Assembly: GCF_000003855.2 (NCBI RefSeq)
Contig: NW_003101663.1
Span: 795,312 to 859,311 of the forward strand
Source: Blastomyces gilchristii SLH14081
Lineage: Eukaryota > Ascomycota > Eurotiomycetes > Onygenales > Ajellomycetaceae
Reading direction: 5' to 3'
DNA: 64,000 nt
In this document: piece after piece, positions 1 through 11,925 of the stretch
Layout: the number at the start of each line of letters is the position of its first letter
Position numbering within the stretch: the stretch's first letter is position 1
Position numbers and translations under genes: made by a program
The notes under the pieces: generated by a model
Databases searched by the model: none
The model's input: only the letters and a program-made list of their open reading frames with translations
What the model was told of the DNA's origin: nothing

Positions 1-226
1 AGACATGATTACATAGTTAGTCTAGACACTGCTAACTAGTCACTACTTCAGTTCTGCTATATTATATATTCATTAATTAAATCTTTCTATGATATATCTG
101 AATAATATCATAGAGTGATTGAAAACTGATTCAAATAACCTGTGAAATGAATGAAATCATTTATATAAAAGTAATAAGCTGTGTGAAACTGCAGTAGAGT
201 TTTAATATAGTCAGAGATATAACACT
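1..226. repeat. RIP-damaged LTR fragments, rearranged
   Basis: Two pieces of the gypsy LTR found intact further right lie here in opposite orientations. Bases about 27-61 match the last 35 bases of the LTR at 54281-54808. Bases about 66-226 match the first 160 bases of that LTR in reverse complement, equivalent to the end of the copy at 61553-62079. Differences from those copies are almost all C to T or G to A. The tail-to-tail fusion suggests a rearranged solo LTR or the edge of another inverted element pair lying left of the window. Confidence 0.65.
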
Positions 227-477
227 GTAGAAGAATCTGATTTTACTATATATATTCATTTACAGTTCTACACAGTGTAAAGAGATAATCAGTGATAGAA
301 AAGATGTAATGAGAGAAGATTATAATATCTAAGTTCTCTGAGTGTGATATTAAAGACAGACAGCTGTAGAAGTAGTAGAACACTGTAAAGAAATAAATTA
401 ATTAAGAGACTGATTTTATAAGCAGTGAATACAGACTTTTGACACATTATTCATTCTTGAGAATCTATGAGAGATGG

Positions 478-571
478 TTGATCAGATGCATTATCTATTC
501 AAGAATCTGTACAGAGTAGATAGTTGATAAGATGCATAATCTATTATTCAAGAATCTGTACAGAGTAGATA
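478..571. repeat. Direct tandem duplication, about 46 bp unit
   Basis: The unit at 478-522 is repeated at 524-571 with a 3-base insertion and two substitutions. It ends the AT-rich left edge; base composition becomes more balanced just after about 580. Confidence 0.75.
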
Positions 572-573
572 AT

Positions 574-1189
574 ATCCATGAATGATAGTGCAATGTCACG
601 GGATTGCGCTTCGCTTAATTCTACACCAATCAGTGGGCTGTATTCGCGCCAAGAACCCCAAAAAGGAAATTCTCCACTTTTAATGACCAGGGTTTTCATC
701 ATATATTTGCTTCGCTTCGCTCCGCAAATTATTTCAATTTTTCTTTTTTCTTTTTTCTTTCCCAGACACCTTATGGCCATCCCTGTTTTCAACCGTCCAA
801 GGAAACACCTCAGTAAAATAAGGGACTCACAAAGATAAGTCAGATTGTAAGCTTGTCTATGTAAATAGAGTTGTTCCGCGCGGTGCCTTTAACCTCCACG
901 TTTCATGAAAAAATCGCTAAAATACTAAAATAGCATGTCCTATCTATCACCACAGAAAAAAACCCCAAAACCAAACCCTCTTGAACACCCACTATAACCC
1001 AAAGAAATGTATATAAAAAAATCCAGCCTTGTAGTATTCGCCAACCCGCTCGACATATGAAAACGTCAAGGTAAAAGTGAAAAATGAGTTAAAGGAAAAC
1101 AAGGGAAAGGAAAATGCGCATGGGCTGCGCGGCGTATGGCCAGTCAAGCGAACGAGGATACAAAAGTAAGGGAAGAGGAGAAGAGAAAA
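574..1189. other. Intergenic, no gene seen
   Basis: This stretch is the transition from the AT-rich edge to normal composition and is probably the 3' flank of the minus-strand gene that follows. Short open frames here resemble no family I know and lack splice or codon support. Confidence 0.5.
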
Positions 1190-2695
1190 TCAACATAATT
1201 CATCTGCAGATACTGCAATCCACCTTCGTGGAATCTTGCAGCCAGCGCATCCACCACCACCACCACCACCTGCACTCATATAAACAGTCACAGCAGATGA
1301 TGATGGCGATGACGACACCACCGTCTTCCTCGGCGGAAGCCAGACTTTGGCTCGACCGGGGATATCACTTCGAAGTTTACCACGACGCCGCATGTTCATT
1401 TCTAAGACGACCATGCGGAGGAAATCGCCGTTCTCTCTGGGCTCGCGCTGGCGGTGAGCCGGGGATTGTGGAGGGTCTTCTTCGCCTTCCTCGTCTTGGT
1501 AGTCAGAGTCGTTGTATTCATCGCTATTCTCAGCGTGCGAGCCATCTGCGCCTGTCGGATTAAGAAACGGGCGATTTCTGCGCACTTTATTGACCACTGG
1601 AGAGCTGTATGTCTGCATTTGAATGGAGGCTGTGCATCTGAGCGGTTGGACGGGAGTTCCTCGCGGGGATTCGCTGTAGATGTGAATATCAGCTGCGGAG
1701 ATGGTCAAGGGGTTTAAATAGCGACGGAGTGCCGGTGAAGGGGGGTTCTTCATTGGAACAGGATGTTTATCGTCGGTTAGCTCGGGAGAAAAGGAGAAGA
1801 AGGATCGCGTCAGAAAATCTTCGGAACGGACTGAGGGGGCTGTGAAATTCGAGACGCTTTGGGCGGCGGATCTGAGTGCTCGAAGTGAGGCTGTGAGGTT
1901 TGACTTGACTGTTGCTCCAAGTTTTGGAAGAGAGCGGAAGGAGTTTGAGCCATATGCTGGTAGCTTTGTGGGAGTCTCATCGATGTGTATGTGATTATCT
2001 GGTATAGACGAAGAAAGGAGTGGGTGGTCCTGAGGGCAGGCTTCACAGGGCGAGAACAGACGCTGTTTCCGAACAAACGGCAATCGTTGAGTGGGAAAAT
2101 ATGGAGTTGCCGGGTCACTGAATGGGGTGGGAACATCATCATCATTATCTAAAGAAGGAACAGAGTCCAGCGATAAGGATTCTACTGAATCCGGAGTCTC
2201 TGATCCGGCCGGGAGGTTGCTCTCGTCATCCGCCAATTCGTTTGGAGGGCTCAAAAGAACGTGGAGAGAGGATTTTCTTGATGCTCGAACCATTCTGCCA
2301 GACTCGTTTCCTGCTATACCCTCCGCAAACAAGCCACCCAGATATTCTGCATTGTTATAGTCCAACAAACGACGCTGTTTCCGACCAGCCCAAGTCCGCG
2401 GCACCGGAATTGCCGTCGCTTCTAACAAGTTCGAAACATGAAGAGGAACAGAAACTTCCGGTCTTGTCGATGAACTGGAGCGCATTTCCGCGTTTCCTTT
2501 TGGAGGATTTCTTCTTGGTGTGGTTTGGAGAGGGCGGATAGATGGTCTTTGGGTTTTTCGCTGCGGAGCGATGAAAACGGGATTTGTCGGCGGGTCGAAA
2601 ATTCCAGCCGAAACTACGGGAGCGGCCTTCTCATCCTGTAACTGGACGTTCGTATTTCTCATCGTAGAGTTGAATCGAAAAGTCTGGGGAGGCAT
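1190..2695 (-). CDS. Conserved fungal protein of unknown function (501 aa)
   Basis: This is a single uninterrupted 501-codon frame. I do not recognise a named family. The first 350 residues are low in complexity and rich in Ser, Pro and Asp, with an acidic stretch near 185-195. A second acidic tract (about 375-400) precedes a basic-amphipathic segment, DFLRMVVLEMNMRRRGKL, at about 426-443, and then a WLPPRK motif. A run of eight glycines sits just before the C terminus. No signal peptide or membrane segment is visible. The order of disordered N-terminus, acidic tract and short basic conserved tail suggests a regulatory or scaffold protein, but that is inference. The start is the first ATG of the frame; a second Met lies 11 codons in. 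Confidence 0.7.
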   Translation of the reverse strand: MPPQTFRFNSTMRNTNVQLQDEKAAPVVSAGIFDPPTNPVFIAPQRKTQRPSIRPLQTTPRRNPPKGNAEMRSSSSTRPEVSVPLHVSNLLEATAIPVPRTWAGRKQRRLLDYNNAEYLGGLFAEGIAGNESGRMVRASRKSSLHVLLSPPNELADDESNLPAGSETPDSVESLSLDSVPSLDNDDDVPTPFSDPATPYFPTQRLPFVRKQRLFSPCEACPQDHPLLSSSIPDNHIHIDETPTKLPAYGSNSFRSLPKLGATVKSNLTASLRALRSAAQSVSNFTAPSVRSEDFLTRSFFSFSPELTDDKHPVPMKNPPSPALRRYLNPLTISAADIHIYSESPRGTPVQPLRCTASIQMQTYSSPVVNKVRRNRPFLNPTGADGSHAENSDEYNDSDYQDEEGEEDPPQSPAHRQREPRENGDFLRMVVLEMNMRRRGKLRSDIPGRAKVWLPPRKTVVSSSPSSSAVTVYMSAGGGGGGGCAGCKIPRRWIAVSADELC

Positions 2696-4244
2696 CGCCG
2701 CGGTTCATCACCTTCGCAAGGGCTAGAGAGTAATGGGAGATAGTGAGTGGTCTTGGTGGATAGAGGTTGGAGGTAAACCGTCAACGCAAACACAGAGATG
2801 CAGGTAGTCAATCCTAAAGCACAGTTCCCTATAACCTTGGCAGACTGACTGCCCACTCTACTTGTTGTGCTTGTGTCAACGATTGCTAGATCAACTCTCT
2901 AAGCCTTGTAAACGGATGTCAACGACAATGAAGCCAATATGATCTGCCAAGTGCATAAACATAGCAGGCTTGTGAACAAGAGCGAATCCTAAGAAGGAAG
3001 AAAAGAGAAAAGAAAAGAGATGATAGGAGTCGAGAGAAGGGATGGGGAGGGAAGAGGGTTGGTGATGAGATTGAAGAGATCAGGTTTGCCGTGGGTATTG
3101 GGAAGTCGGGATGTTCCTGTACATGTATTATTATACTCCGTACCTCACCGCACAAAAACGGTGGCGCGGTACTTCCGCTCTCCAGAGGACGGAAACGGCT
3201 GACGGCAACCTGCGCTGGTTGGTTGGGCGAGACTTGGCGCTGCGACGTCATCGCCGCCAATCGTTGAGCGCGAAGAGTTTCCGTTTGCTGCCCAACAACT
3301 TCACCATGTCAACAACCAGCACAGCACAGCAACATCGCCAGGATGGGATCGGGGGCCACTTGGGGACGCATGCGTCTGCATCGTTGGAATTATTATTATT
3401 GGCACGGGAACCGTGTCACGGGCTAGCTAACACAGGTTCCACTGGCTGGATCGTGGAGACTGGAGACAGCTGTACAACCCATTCCTCATACTACTGCGTA
3501 AGCTGACGCCGCTGGTCCAACCACGCTGCGTAAACCAATTACTCTGCATAGAGGTGTTTTGAACGTCCGGATTTCCCTCTTGAACGTGTTTTGCTGTCCG
3601 CAAATCATCCCTCTTTGCATGTCACGCGATTCGTCCCGTGGGGGAAATCAAACCACCGCTAACGGGCCGTGCAGTCGCTCTCACTAACGCTGAGAAATGT
3701 CCGCGTACCTGCAGGCACCCTATTTTCGAGAACCAGGAAAGCAGCATTTGCTTGATCGGGGGTCAATAAGTGCGACGTACCAAGCTAGCCTTCAGAGAGT
3801 ACGGAGTACAGCGTACGGATTGAAGACCCCATCGACCTTGTTCTCAACAAGCATTTTTGACAGGATAGGTCAAAAAGTACGGAGATACATGTTGTGCGAA
3901 TGGCTTAAACTACGCTGCACATGCCTGCCTGTCCACTCCAATATTATTAATGAAGACATGAGCCTCTTGCTTGGTTCAAATGCTTTGGCTAGGATTGAGG
4001 AAGCACTGAGGGCATTCCATGGAAATCTTAGAGTCGTTTAACGAATATTCATTGTGCTCTACAACACTTTAGGTAACGCTTGAAGGAATCTAGGCGGGCT
4101 AGAGCGTTTGTTGGGGAGTTAAGTTCGGGGTAGGGTAGGATCTTGAACATCAAAATCTATCTAGGATATCGAGAGGACCATCTCAGAACAACCGACACTT
4201 TGCTCATTGGAATGACAAGTAATTAGTTATGTAACGCTACCACC
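2696..4244. other. Intergenic, upstream of the 501-aa gene
   Basis: About 1.5 kb lies between the start of the 501-aa gene and the 3' end of the amidohydrolase gene. It has two perfect TACTCCGTA/TACGGAGTA motifs (3134-3142 and 3800-3808) and a near copy at about 3878. A 114-codon plus frame at 3697-4041 matches nothing I know and is probably spurious. Confidence 0.5.
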
Positions 4245-5427
4245 TCATAAAAGAGGAGGTTCTACAACACCCGTCTGCGATGAGAGGATCCCATACGCTT
4301 CGATCCTTCGATGTCGGTCGAAATCAAACGACTACAATTGTACAGCCCAGCACATTAGCACACTATTTCCTCCCATCGGATAAGTATTATTAGGAAGGGG
4401 GGTAACCGAGGAAGACCCAAAATCATAAGAAAAAAAGAAAAAAAGAAAAAAAGAAAATCACTCACCGCCTTCTTCCCATACCGACACATCGCGAGATCAA
4501 TTTCCGCCACAACAACCTCGTCCCCCGTCCCCTTCGCTTCCGCAATCGTCTGTCCCATCGGATCGACAATCGCCGAACCCCCAATAAGCCCATACTTCCC
4601 ATCGTCCAGTCCTGCACGTGCGGCCGAAATAGAATAGCAGCTATTGGCATAACTATTATACTCCATGACGAGTTTATGATAGAAATAAGCCTTCCGCTCC
4701 GCCGCTTCGCGATCCATTTCTGGGTCACCGTATAGGTCTGGTGCGAAACTGGGCGTGTTGTACCCGCACAGCACAAGTTCTACTCCTTGCAGCCCGTACG
4801 CGCGCCAGGACTCGGGCCAGCGGCGATCATTGCATATGATCATTCCGACAATTGGGTCACCTTTGCCGGCGATGTCTGTTTTTGTCATCGTCGTTGCGGT
4901 CGTGTCACTCTTTTTGAGTGCATCCGGGACAAGATCTGGGACTCGGAACGCCATGAAGCCCAGATTCCCCGGTCTGAAGTATCTTTTTTCCAACTGGTTG
5001 ATTGCGTTGGGGTTCTCGTACGGTTCACTCGTGCCGGGAAGGTGGATTTTGCGGTACTTGCTGAGGACTTTCCCTTGCTTCCCTGAATAGTAGACGCATG
5101 TGTTATAGTTTTCTCCGGCACTAGTAAGTTCCCCATATCCAATGCAGACATCTATGCCCAGTGAGGTGCTGCGTCAAAGAACTCCTTGACATTCTCGCTC
5201 TGGGTTATGTCATCACCCTTCTCGAAGAATCTCTCCACCTCCGCCTGGCTCATTAGGTGGCGCGGGAAAAAGGTCGTGAAGGCAGTTTCTGGGTAGACGA
5301 GGAGTTGTGCGCCGGATGATGCGGCAGTTTTCATGAGGGCGATGAGTCGTTGGAGTGTTTCTTTGCGGTCAGAGTCGATGTGGACTGAACCAACTTGGGC
5401 CGCTGCGACTTTTATTTTTCGGGACAT
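4245..5427 (-). pseudogene. N-carbamoyl-D-amino acid hydrolase-like nitrilase, frameshifted
   Basis: This belongs to the nitrilase (CN-hydrolase) superfamily and most resembles N-carbamoyl-D-amino acid amidohydrolase, which cleaves the carbamoyl group from N-carbamoyl amino acids. The Glu-Lys-Cys triad is visible: Glu in VYPETAF (first frame), Lys in YRKIHLPG and Cys in IICNDRRWPE (second frame). The likely start is the ATG at 5427 (MSRKIKVAAAQVG); an in-frame ATG at 5463 adds 12 residues. Exon 1 shifts by minus one base near 5158-5162, where FFDAAP in one frame continues as LGIDVCIGYG in the other. No intron fits the join. A GTGAGT donor at 4465 and a TAG acceptor at 4332 (intron 4332-4465, containing CT-rich tracts) lead to a last exon 4331-4245 with the family tail FDFDRHRRIEAYG. 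Apart from the shift the protein would be about 349 aa, normal for the family. It is either a recent pseudogene or carries a sequencing error. Confidence 0.85.
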
Positions 5428-8400
5428 TGTCGATGTAGGATTGTACACGAACTGCTGATACAACTGCTTCGCACGTACAAACTTAGGTTACAAAATTTCG
5501 TGTTCAAAATAAAGAGAGAATGGATTGGTAAACCATCGTATGTTAGGCGGGACTCCATTGCTATACTCATTTATATAGCCTTCAGCAAATTCCCATTCCC
5601 CGACACGATTGCATGTGTATCAGAGCACTAGCGCTCGCTGGAGCACAAACCAACACAACTGTATCCATTCTGCAACTGCCCGAGCGCACCCCAAGACGTA
5701 AAATCTTGCTCCATAACTGGGCAAAATACAGTGTTTACTTGCAATTCCTGCGAGGAGAGCGGGGGCTATGCGGGGAAAGCCGGTTGGGGGTGGTATATGA
5801 TATTAGCAATTAGTTGTGGATGAGGCCATAGAAGTAAGGACCCCGCCGAGAACCGATGTTCTTAACTAGTTCGGTTTCTCAGCGCTCCCACTCTTTTGCC
5901 AAGCTCACAGGCACAAAGTTTGCTATTGACAGAACTTGCAGATGTAAAGCTTTGCTCCATAATTGAACAATAGAGTGTTTACTAGCAATTACTGTGAGGG
6001 GCGGGACGGATGCATGGAGAGCTGATCGGAGGGGTGTATAACATCAGCATCTGGTTGCAGGATGCGGGCGGTAGGAGCAAGAATCCCACTGAGAACTGAT
6101 ATTCTATGATCAAATTGCTATCATCTGGAGTGGAGGGAGACATGCGGGGGACTCCGACACAAGTAGGTACATACCGTATGCTGTGGACCTGTTATCTAAG
6201 TTAATCGGGACGTTGGACAGGTGTCGGCTATGTAGTAATTATGATTCTCCGAAGCTCGGGCTGCCGAGAAGAGACATGGAACTCCAGTGCAATTTCTACG
6301 TATGAAACAGCAGATAGCACGTGGCATTCGCAGAAGAATTTGTGATCTGTCTCCTTACCTTGAGATAAATGGTTCAGACAACGAGGCCTCCTTCTTTCCA
6401 CGCTGCCGTAGATTCTCTGTTGGATTGTCCCTGGGGGGATATTTAAGATAGGATCCGCGGGGTAGGCGGGATAGGCAGCGCTACGAGCCCGGTGCAGATC
6501 TTGTATGATGTAGTAGAGTATTTAGTGGGCGGACGACCATGTCAATTATCACCACCCTTCTCACCAATAATTCTTATTTCTGTTTGATGTCTCGTCCTAG
6601 AGATCATAAAGGACCCAGTGTCACTCTGCTGCTGGTTAAAGGGACTCTTCTGCAAGTTTCAGGCCGGCTCATCACCATAAAAGCTACTCCACTCCGTGGG
6701 TTTCCTCTGTAAAGAAGCCACAAAATAGCAAACTGCACTATCTGATGGGAGCCATATTTCATGGCTCTTCCATCCTAAATATTCAGCTTGTAGGAGAGCG
6801 AATTTGTGCTTGTCCCCATCCATGGTCATCGACCTTCATTTTTTGTATTTCGCCATTCACGATGCTTCTCTAGTATGGCATTGACGGGTATCCAGTATTC
6901 CAATTTTAAAACTATGTCCCCGGAGGAGGGGGGTTGTTGAATGCGGAGCAAGGCATTTTCTGATTCACAAACAGATCTCTCACAATGGATGGCCAGGAGT
7001 GAATTTAGACGTACTGGCTGTCATGCCACCAACCCAGATCTCTTGCGGTCCTTTCTTTCGCCTTCACAGCGGCGTTCACCTTGGTTTGCTCAACCTCCAA
7101 AGTAAATCTCTCCCACGTCAACGCACCGTCCGGCCCAGCATTTCAAGACAGATTTACCCAGAGCAAGTTGTAGTGTGTCAGGAAAAGCCATTATCACAAA
7201 CAAGCCTTCCTTTTCATGATCATATTTGTCAAAAACTGCCCTCACTCAAACCAAGATAGACCTCCAAAGCCCCAATATTTGAAAGTGTTCTCAAAAGGTC
7301 CTCTTACTTTCACTTCATCTGCTTCATTCAGTCTGATAACCAGTACTCCTGCAGAATGGAATTGATAGGATAGGTATGATATCATCTGGTTCTCTCTGGG
7401 AGATCAGCCTTGGAATTTGTGTGTTTGAACGGTATTTTCTTCCAAGCGCTGAGAACCATGACTGTGAGTTTATATTAGACTCAAGGCCCGCATAAAGTTC
7501 CCTTGTTTGCAGAGGTCTCCTGAATACCATTATCCTGCACCGGAAGCATTGGCAGTTTAGATCCCGGAAATGCGGAGCCCATGCAAGCGAAAACCGGGGC
7601 CTGGGGAATCAGGCTGGGATAGCTCCAGCCTAGCATGCAGCACCAATGTTGGTCGCCGCCAGGAATGCCGATCATGTAGGAGCTTGACGACATATATACC
7701 CCTGGGATTAAGCTGTGTGTACTGGAAATTCTAGGTTCATAGTCCACACACAAAATGATATTGTGTTGGATAAGCAGAACGAGGCAACTTGCACAGACGG
7801 CAAGGCTCCAGCGTCATGGAACTCGGGTAGTCAACTTCACGAAGCAATATTTAACGGAATTACGAGCTTGAATGCTCAGAGCCAGAGTTTGATGGAGGCT
7901 TCCTAGGCTGCCGGCTTTCTCTCGGACGCTGGAAAGGTTTCCAGGGTTGAACTGGCGGACACTGCGAAGTAGCAACTCTGTACGCCGCATGGCCGCATGT
8001 CACCTGACTGCTGCTGCTCGGTCAGGCAAAACCACTCGCGACAATAGTCTTATTATTATTGCGGACTACAACATCACCCGCTTCCGCCGCAGCAGACTCG
8101 CATCACCGCTGCATACCCCCAGTCATTGTGGGATCTTTCCGCCCTTCTCAAACAGCCTGTTTCCATGAGTGCAGTTCACGTGGGAATTTGGGTCCGCAGC
8201 GCGATTAACTTACCAACCATCAATTCGAGCAAATCTGGGGTCTATCTTCCGCCCCCCGCTCTCTCTAGATTGCGAGATCACGGAATCCCTCGCTGATCAT
8301 TTTTCATAACCTCTTGCCTTTTCTTTTGCCCTCAAAACTACCAATACTACTACCAGTTCTCAATTCCGCAGCAGGGGATCTTAGAAGTTCCGCCACCTAC

Positions 8401-8884
8401 CGAGCAGCTCAGGGTCTCCCGCGCTTAAATCAACAAATATTTCCCACCATATGCGAGCTCTATCCAAGCGGCCCTTTGCTCCGTAGTCCATCTTGCGCAA
8501 CCGAAGGTCGGTGTTTGCGCCCAGTAACTAATTAGGGAGGTGAGGACGTGTGTGACGGTGTATTAGGCCTCAAGGTACAGACAGCATTTCATTTCCTGTC
8601 ATCATTGAGCATGTTTAAATTTGACGCTGGAGCGAATTTGTTCTAACCATGACTATAAAATCACGATTAGATTGCCGTTGTTCCTTATATTCACGTTTTG
8701 CATCCCGACCATCCTTTCCCCCATTACAACCCCACCCTGGTCACAATCATCCGGCACCGCGCGCAAATTACACCCGCTGCATGATTGTGCGCTAGACGAT
8801 CTTGTTACAGGGTTTCTTTAATTATGTCACTAAACCGTTGACTTTATTCTACGTGCACTTCTGTCCCCGTGGTGGAAGCTTCAA
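5428..8884. other. Long intergenic region (3.4 kb)
   Basis: Apart from the diverged duplication at 5695-6107, no structure or gene is evident. Small open frames (for example 6999-7259 on plus, 7481-7753 on minus) lack family resemblance and splice support. The last kilobase is likely the promoter of the NirA-like regulator. Confidence 0.45.
5695..6107. repeat. Diverged direct duplication, about 170 bp units
   Basis: Segment 5695-5864 aligns by eye with 5941-6107. Shared landmarks in order are TTGCTCCATAA, GTGTTTACT.GCAATT, a GCGGG-rich stretch, and GAGAAC.GAT near the end. Identity is roughly two thirds to three quarters. A 76-bp unrelated spacer separates them. Confidence 0.6.
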
Positions 8885-11800
8885 ATGGCCGGCGAGCAGC
8901 CCGCCCGCCCGGATTCCGCTACTCAAACCGGCAAGTCAAAATCCAGGTTAAAGTCTCGAGACGGCACAGCGGCGGTGAAACGACGATGTGTCAGTACTGC
9001 ATGCATTGCCTGTAGGAAAAGGAAATCTAAGGTATTACCCGGCTTGCGTTGATCGTATAACAGCAGTGAAATCTTCTGGCTGATGGGGTACTTACACAGT
9101 GCGATGGAAATACACCTACTTGTGCTGCGTGCGCATCCGTCTATCATACACCATGTTTGTCTCCCCTCACGAAATTCCAAGATCGAATACTAATTCCTAC
9201 AATCAGGTATATACGACCCCAACTCAGATCACCGTCGAAAGGGCGTCTATAAGCAAGACATCGACAACTTGAAAAATCGCAATACCACTCTGCAGACGCT
9301 AGTTCAGGCAATCCTCAATTATGATGAAGCCGACGTGCCGGAGCTCGTCCGGCAAATACGGTCATGCGAAGATCTAGAGCAAGTAGCGGAGTCTATTATA
9401 GCGCGAGAAAAAACGTCGGGCAAAGACGTCACTCGGGAGGTGTTTACAGAAGACGATAATGAACAGTCCACCGAAGTCCCCCAATTCGAGTCTGAACTTG
9501 CGGGGAAGATGAGCGAACTGATAATGGATGGTACTGTGAGGTTTGTTGGAGGCACTTCGAATTTAATATTCTTGCCCGCTGAGTTCTACCTTGAGGAGCC
9601 GGATGCCTCGTTCGCTCTTGTGGAGCAGAATCAAGACACGGGCGATGCTATCACTGGTTGGACCCGAGTAACGAAAAGTAAAGAACTTATCCGCCACTTG
9701 TTGACCATGTATTTTACATGGCATTATGCATATTTTACGACAATGTCGAAGAAGCTATTCTATCGCGATTTTATTAAAGGACGGTCGACCCAATACTGTT
9801 CATCGCTTCTTGTAAATGCTATGCTAGCGCTCGGTTGCCACTTCAGCTCATGGCCTGCTTCAAGGAGTGACCCGAACGACTCCGCAACTGCTGGCGATCA
9901 CTTCTTCAAAGAGGCTAAAAGGTTGATATTGGAGAATGATGAACATGAAAGGGCAAAACTATGCACCGTGCAGGCTCTTGCCTTGATGTCAGTGCGGGAA
10001 GCTGGCTGCGGGCGAGAGGGCTCCGGTTGGGTATATAGCGGAATGAGCTTCCGAATGGCTTACGATCTAGGTTTGAACGTCGACGGTACTGGGATTGCTT
10101 CTTCCCACAGTCTGACTGAGGAGGATATCGACGCACGAAGGATGACGTTCTGGGGGTGTTTCCTTTTTGACAAGTGAGTTGTCTTTTGTTATATCTTCCT
10201 AGCTTGTCGTTGCCGTTGGCTAATAATCTGTATTTGTAGATGCTGGTCTAACTACCTAGGACGTCAACCCCAGTTATTAGGTTCCAGTATCTCCGTTCCC
10301 AAATTTGATGTCTTCCCCGACGAGGATGCGGAAACATGGTCCCCGTACACGGATTCGGGGGTTACGCGTGAACATATACAGCCTTCTCGAACAAGGGCCA
10401 TTTCGCTTCAAATATTACGTCTGAGTGAGATCAGTAGCGATTTACTATCGTACTTCTACCATCCGAAGCCGCTCGAAAGACATATTGGAAAGCAAGAGGA
10501 ATTAAAGCGGCTAAGTCAGCTTCACACGAGGCTAGAAGCCTGGCGAAAAGGCCTTCCCAAAGAAATGGAGCCGAAGGAAGGCCAACTACCCCAAGTCTTG
10601 CTTATGCAGTGAGTCCTTCGGAAATGTCCAAATTCCAACTAAGTAATAAAAGTCTCCGACTAACCAAAAACTCCAGCATGTTCTTCCAACTCCTCTTTAT
10701 ACACCTCTACCGCCCATTCCTCAAATACACAAAATCCACTTCCCCACTTCCCGCCCATGTCTCACCAAGAAAACTGTGTACACAGTCCGCATCTACGATA
10801 TCCAAATTACTTCGACTATACAAACGCACCTATGGATTCCGCCAAATCTGCAACCTTGCCGTGTATATTGCACATTCTGCTTGCACAATTCATCTGCTCA
10901 ATCTACCAGACAAGACTGCGAAACGAGACCTCATTCATGGTCTCAAAAATCTGGAGGAGATTTCTGAAAGCTGGCTTTGCGCACGTCGGACTTTACGGAT
11001 CCTCGATATCTCAGCGCAAAAGTGGAATGTTGACTTGCCAAGTGAGGCCTTGGCAATTTTTGAGCGTTCACACGCCAAGTTTGGATCTTGGGGTTCCTGG
11101 GACCAGGTACATTCTGCCTCGAATTCGGACGCATCTGACAAGGACAGAGGCCACAGACCAAGATCAGCAAATTCTCATGTAACGCCCGAACCTATTTCAC
11201 GGCCTTCGAAACCCAGTATGCGCGCACGCGTGAAAGAGGCCACTACTCATGTACTCAATCCGTCATTCTCGCAATATCAGTCGTTCCCTACCGCAACCCC
11301 TCAACTTTCGCAAAAACAGCCCATTCTCCCAACAAATTTACCATCATCTCTACTACCCGATCATGCCTTCTCTATGCCAGTATCAAAAAGATCTTACCGC
11401 GCTAGTTTCGATACGGTTCCAAAACACTATGCCTGGACAAGGTCCCAGCAGGCCCATGTGGACATGTCCACTAGTAGCAACAGCCTGTCTAATATGAATG
11501 CGCCGCAGCTGGCAACTATAGGAGGTATGGAAAATTTAGTTGAATCAAGCCAAGATTGGTGGCTAAAGGATCAAAATGCGTTAGCATTGGGACTAGACAA
11601 CTGGGGCGAGAGCTGGAATAGTCCTGCTGGACCGGTCTGTACTAGTATGGATTTTGAACACAGCATACCAGCGGTTGCTCTCGGGGGTAATAGCGAACAA
11701 ATGATTGGCAGTAGCAGCCACAGTCTGGGCCCCAGCCAGCTGTCAGATGCCACCGATAGCATGGGAATCAATATGCCTTTAACCCTACCGGGATTCGACG

Positions 11801-11925
11801 CTGAATATACTGATGAAAACGGGCTGTCCCAGACGAGAACGGGTGTGGATCAGGACACCACGCGGCCGGACCAAACATCGACGGCGGATACGGGATCCGG
11901 GGCTCTCGGTCAAATGTATTACTAG
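8885..11925 (+). CDS. nirA: Zn(II)2Cys6 transcription factor, NirA/NIT4-like
   Basis: The family contains pathway-specific activators of nitrate assimilation that bind DNA in the nucleus. Five exons are 8885-9031, 9100-9154, 9207-10173, 10240-10608 and 10677-11925; all phases join to a 928-aa protein. The zinc cluster is exact: Cys at 40, 43, 50, 57, 60 and 68, with intron 1 just before the third Cys and intron 2 splitting the codon of the last. It is followed by IYDPNSDHRRKGVYK, a sequence I associate with the NIT4/NirA group, and a short coiled linker. The middle-homology region (about 180-600) includes FTWHYAYF and MFFQLLFIHLYRPFL. The C-terminal 300 residues are Ser/Gln/Asn-rich, as in activation domains. 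Length is close to NirA (about 890 aa). No nitrate reductase or transporter gene is adjacent, so the nitrate role rests on family resemblance only. Confidence 0.82.

Noticed and set aside
470..580. CRISPR-like repeats
   Set aside because: Only two tandem copies without spacers, in a eukaryotic AT-rich repeat.
3697..4041. 114-codon open frame as a gene
   Set aside because: No family resemblance and a position in the promoter region of a minus-strand gene, overlapping the repeated TACGGAGTA motifs.
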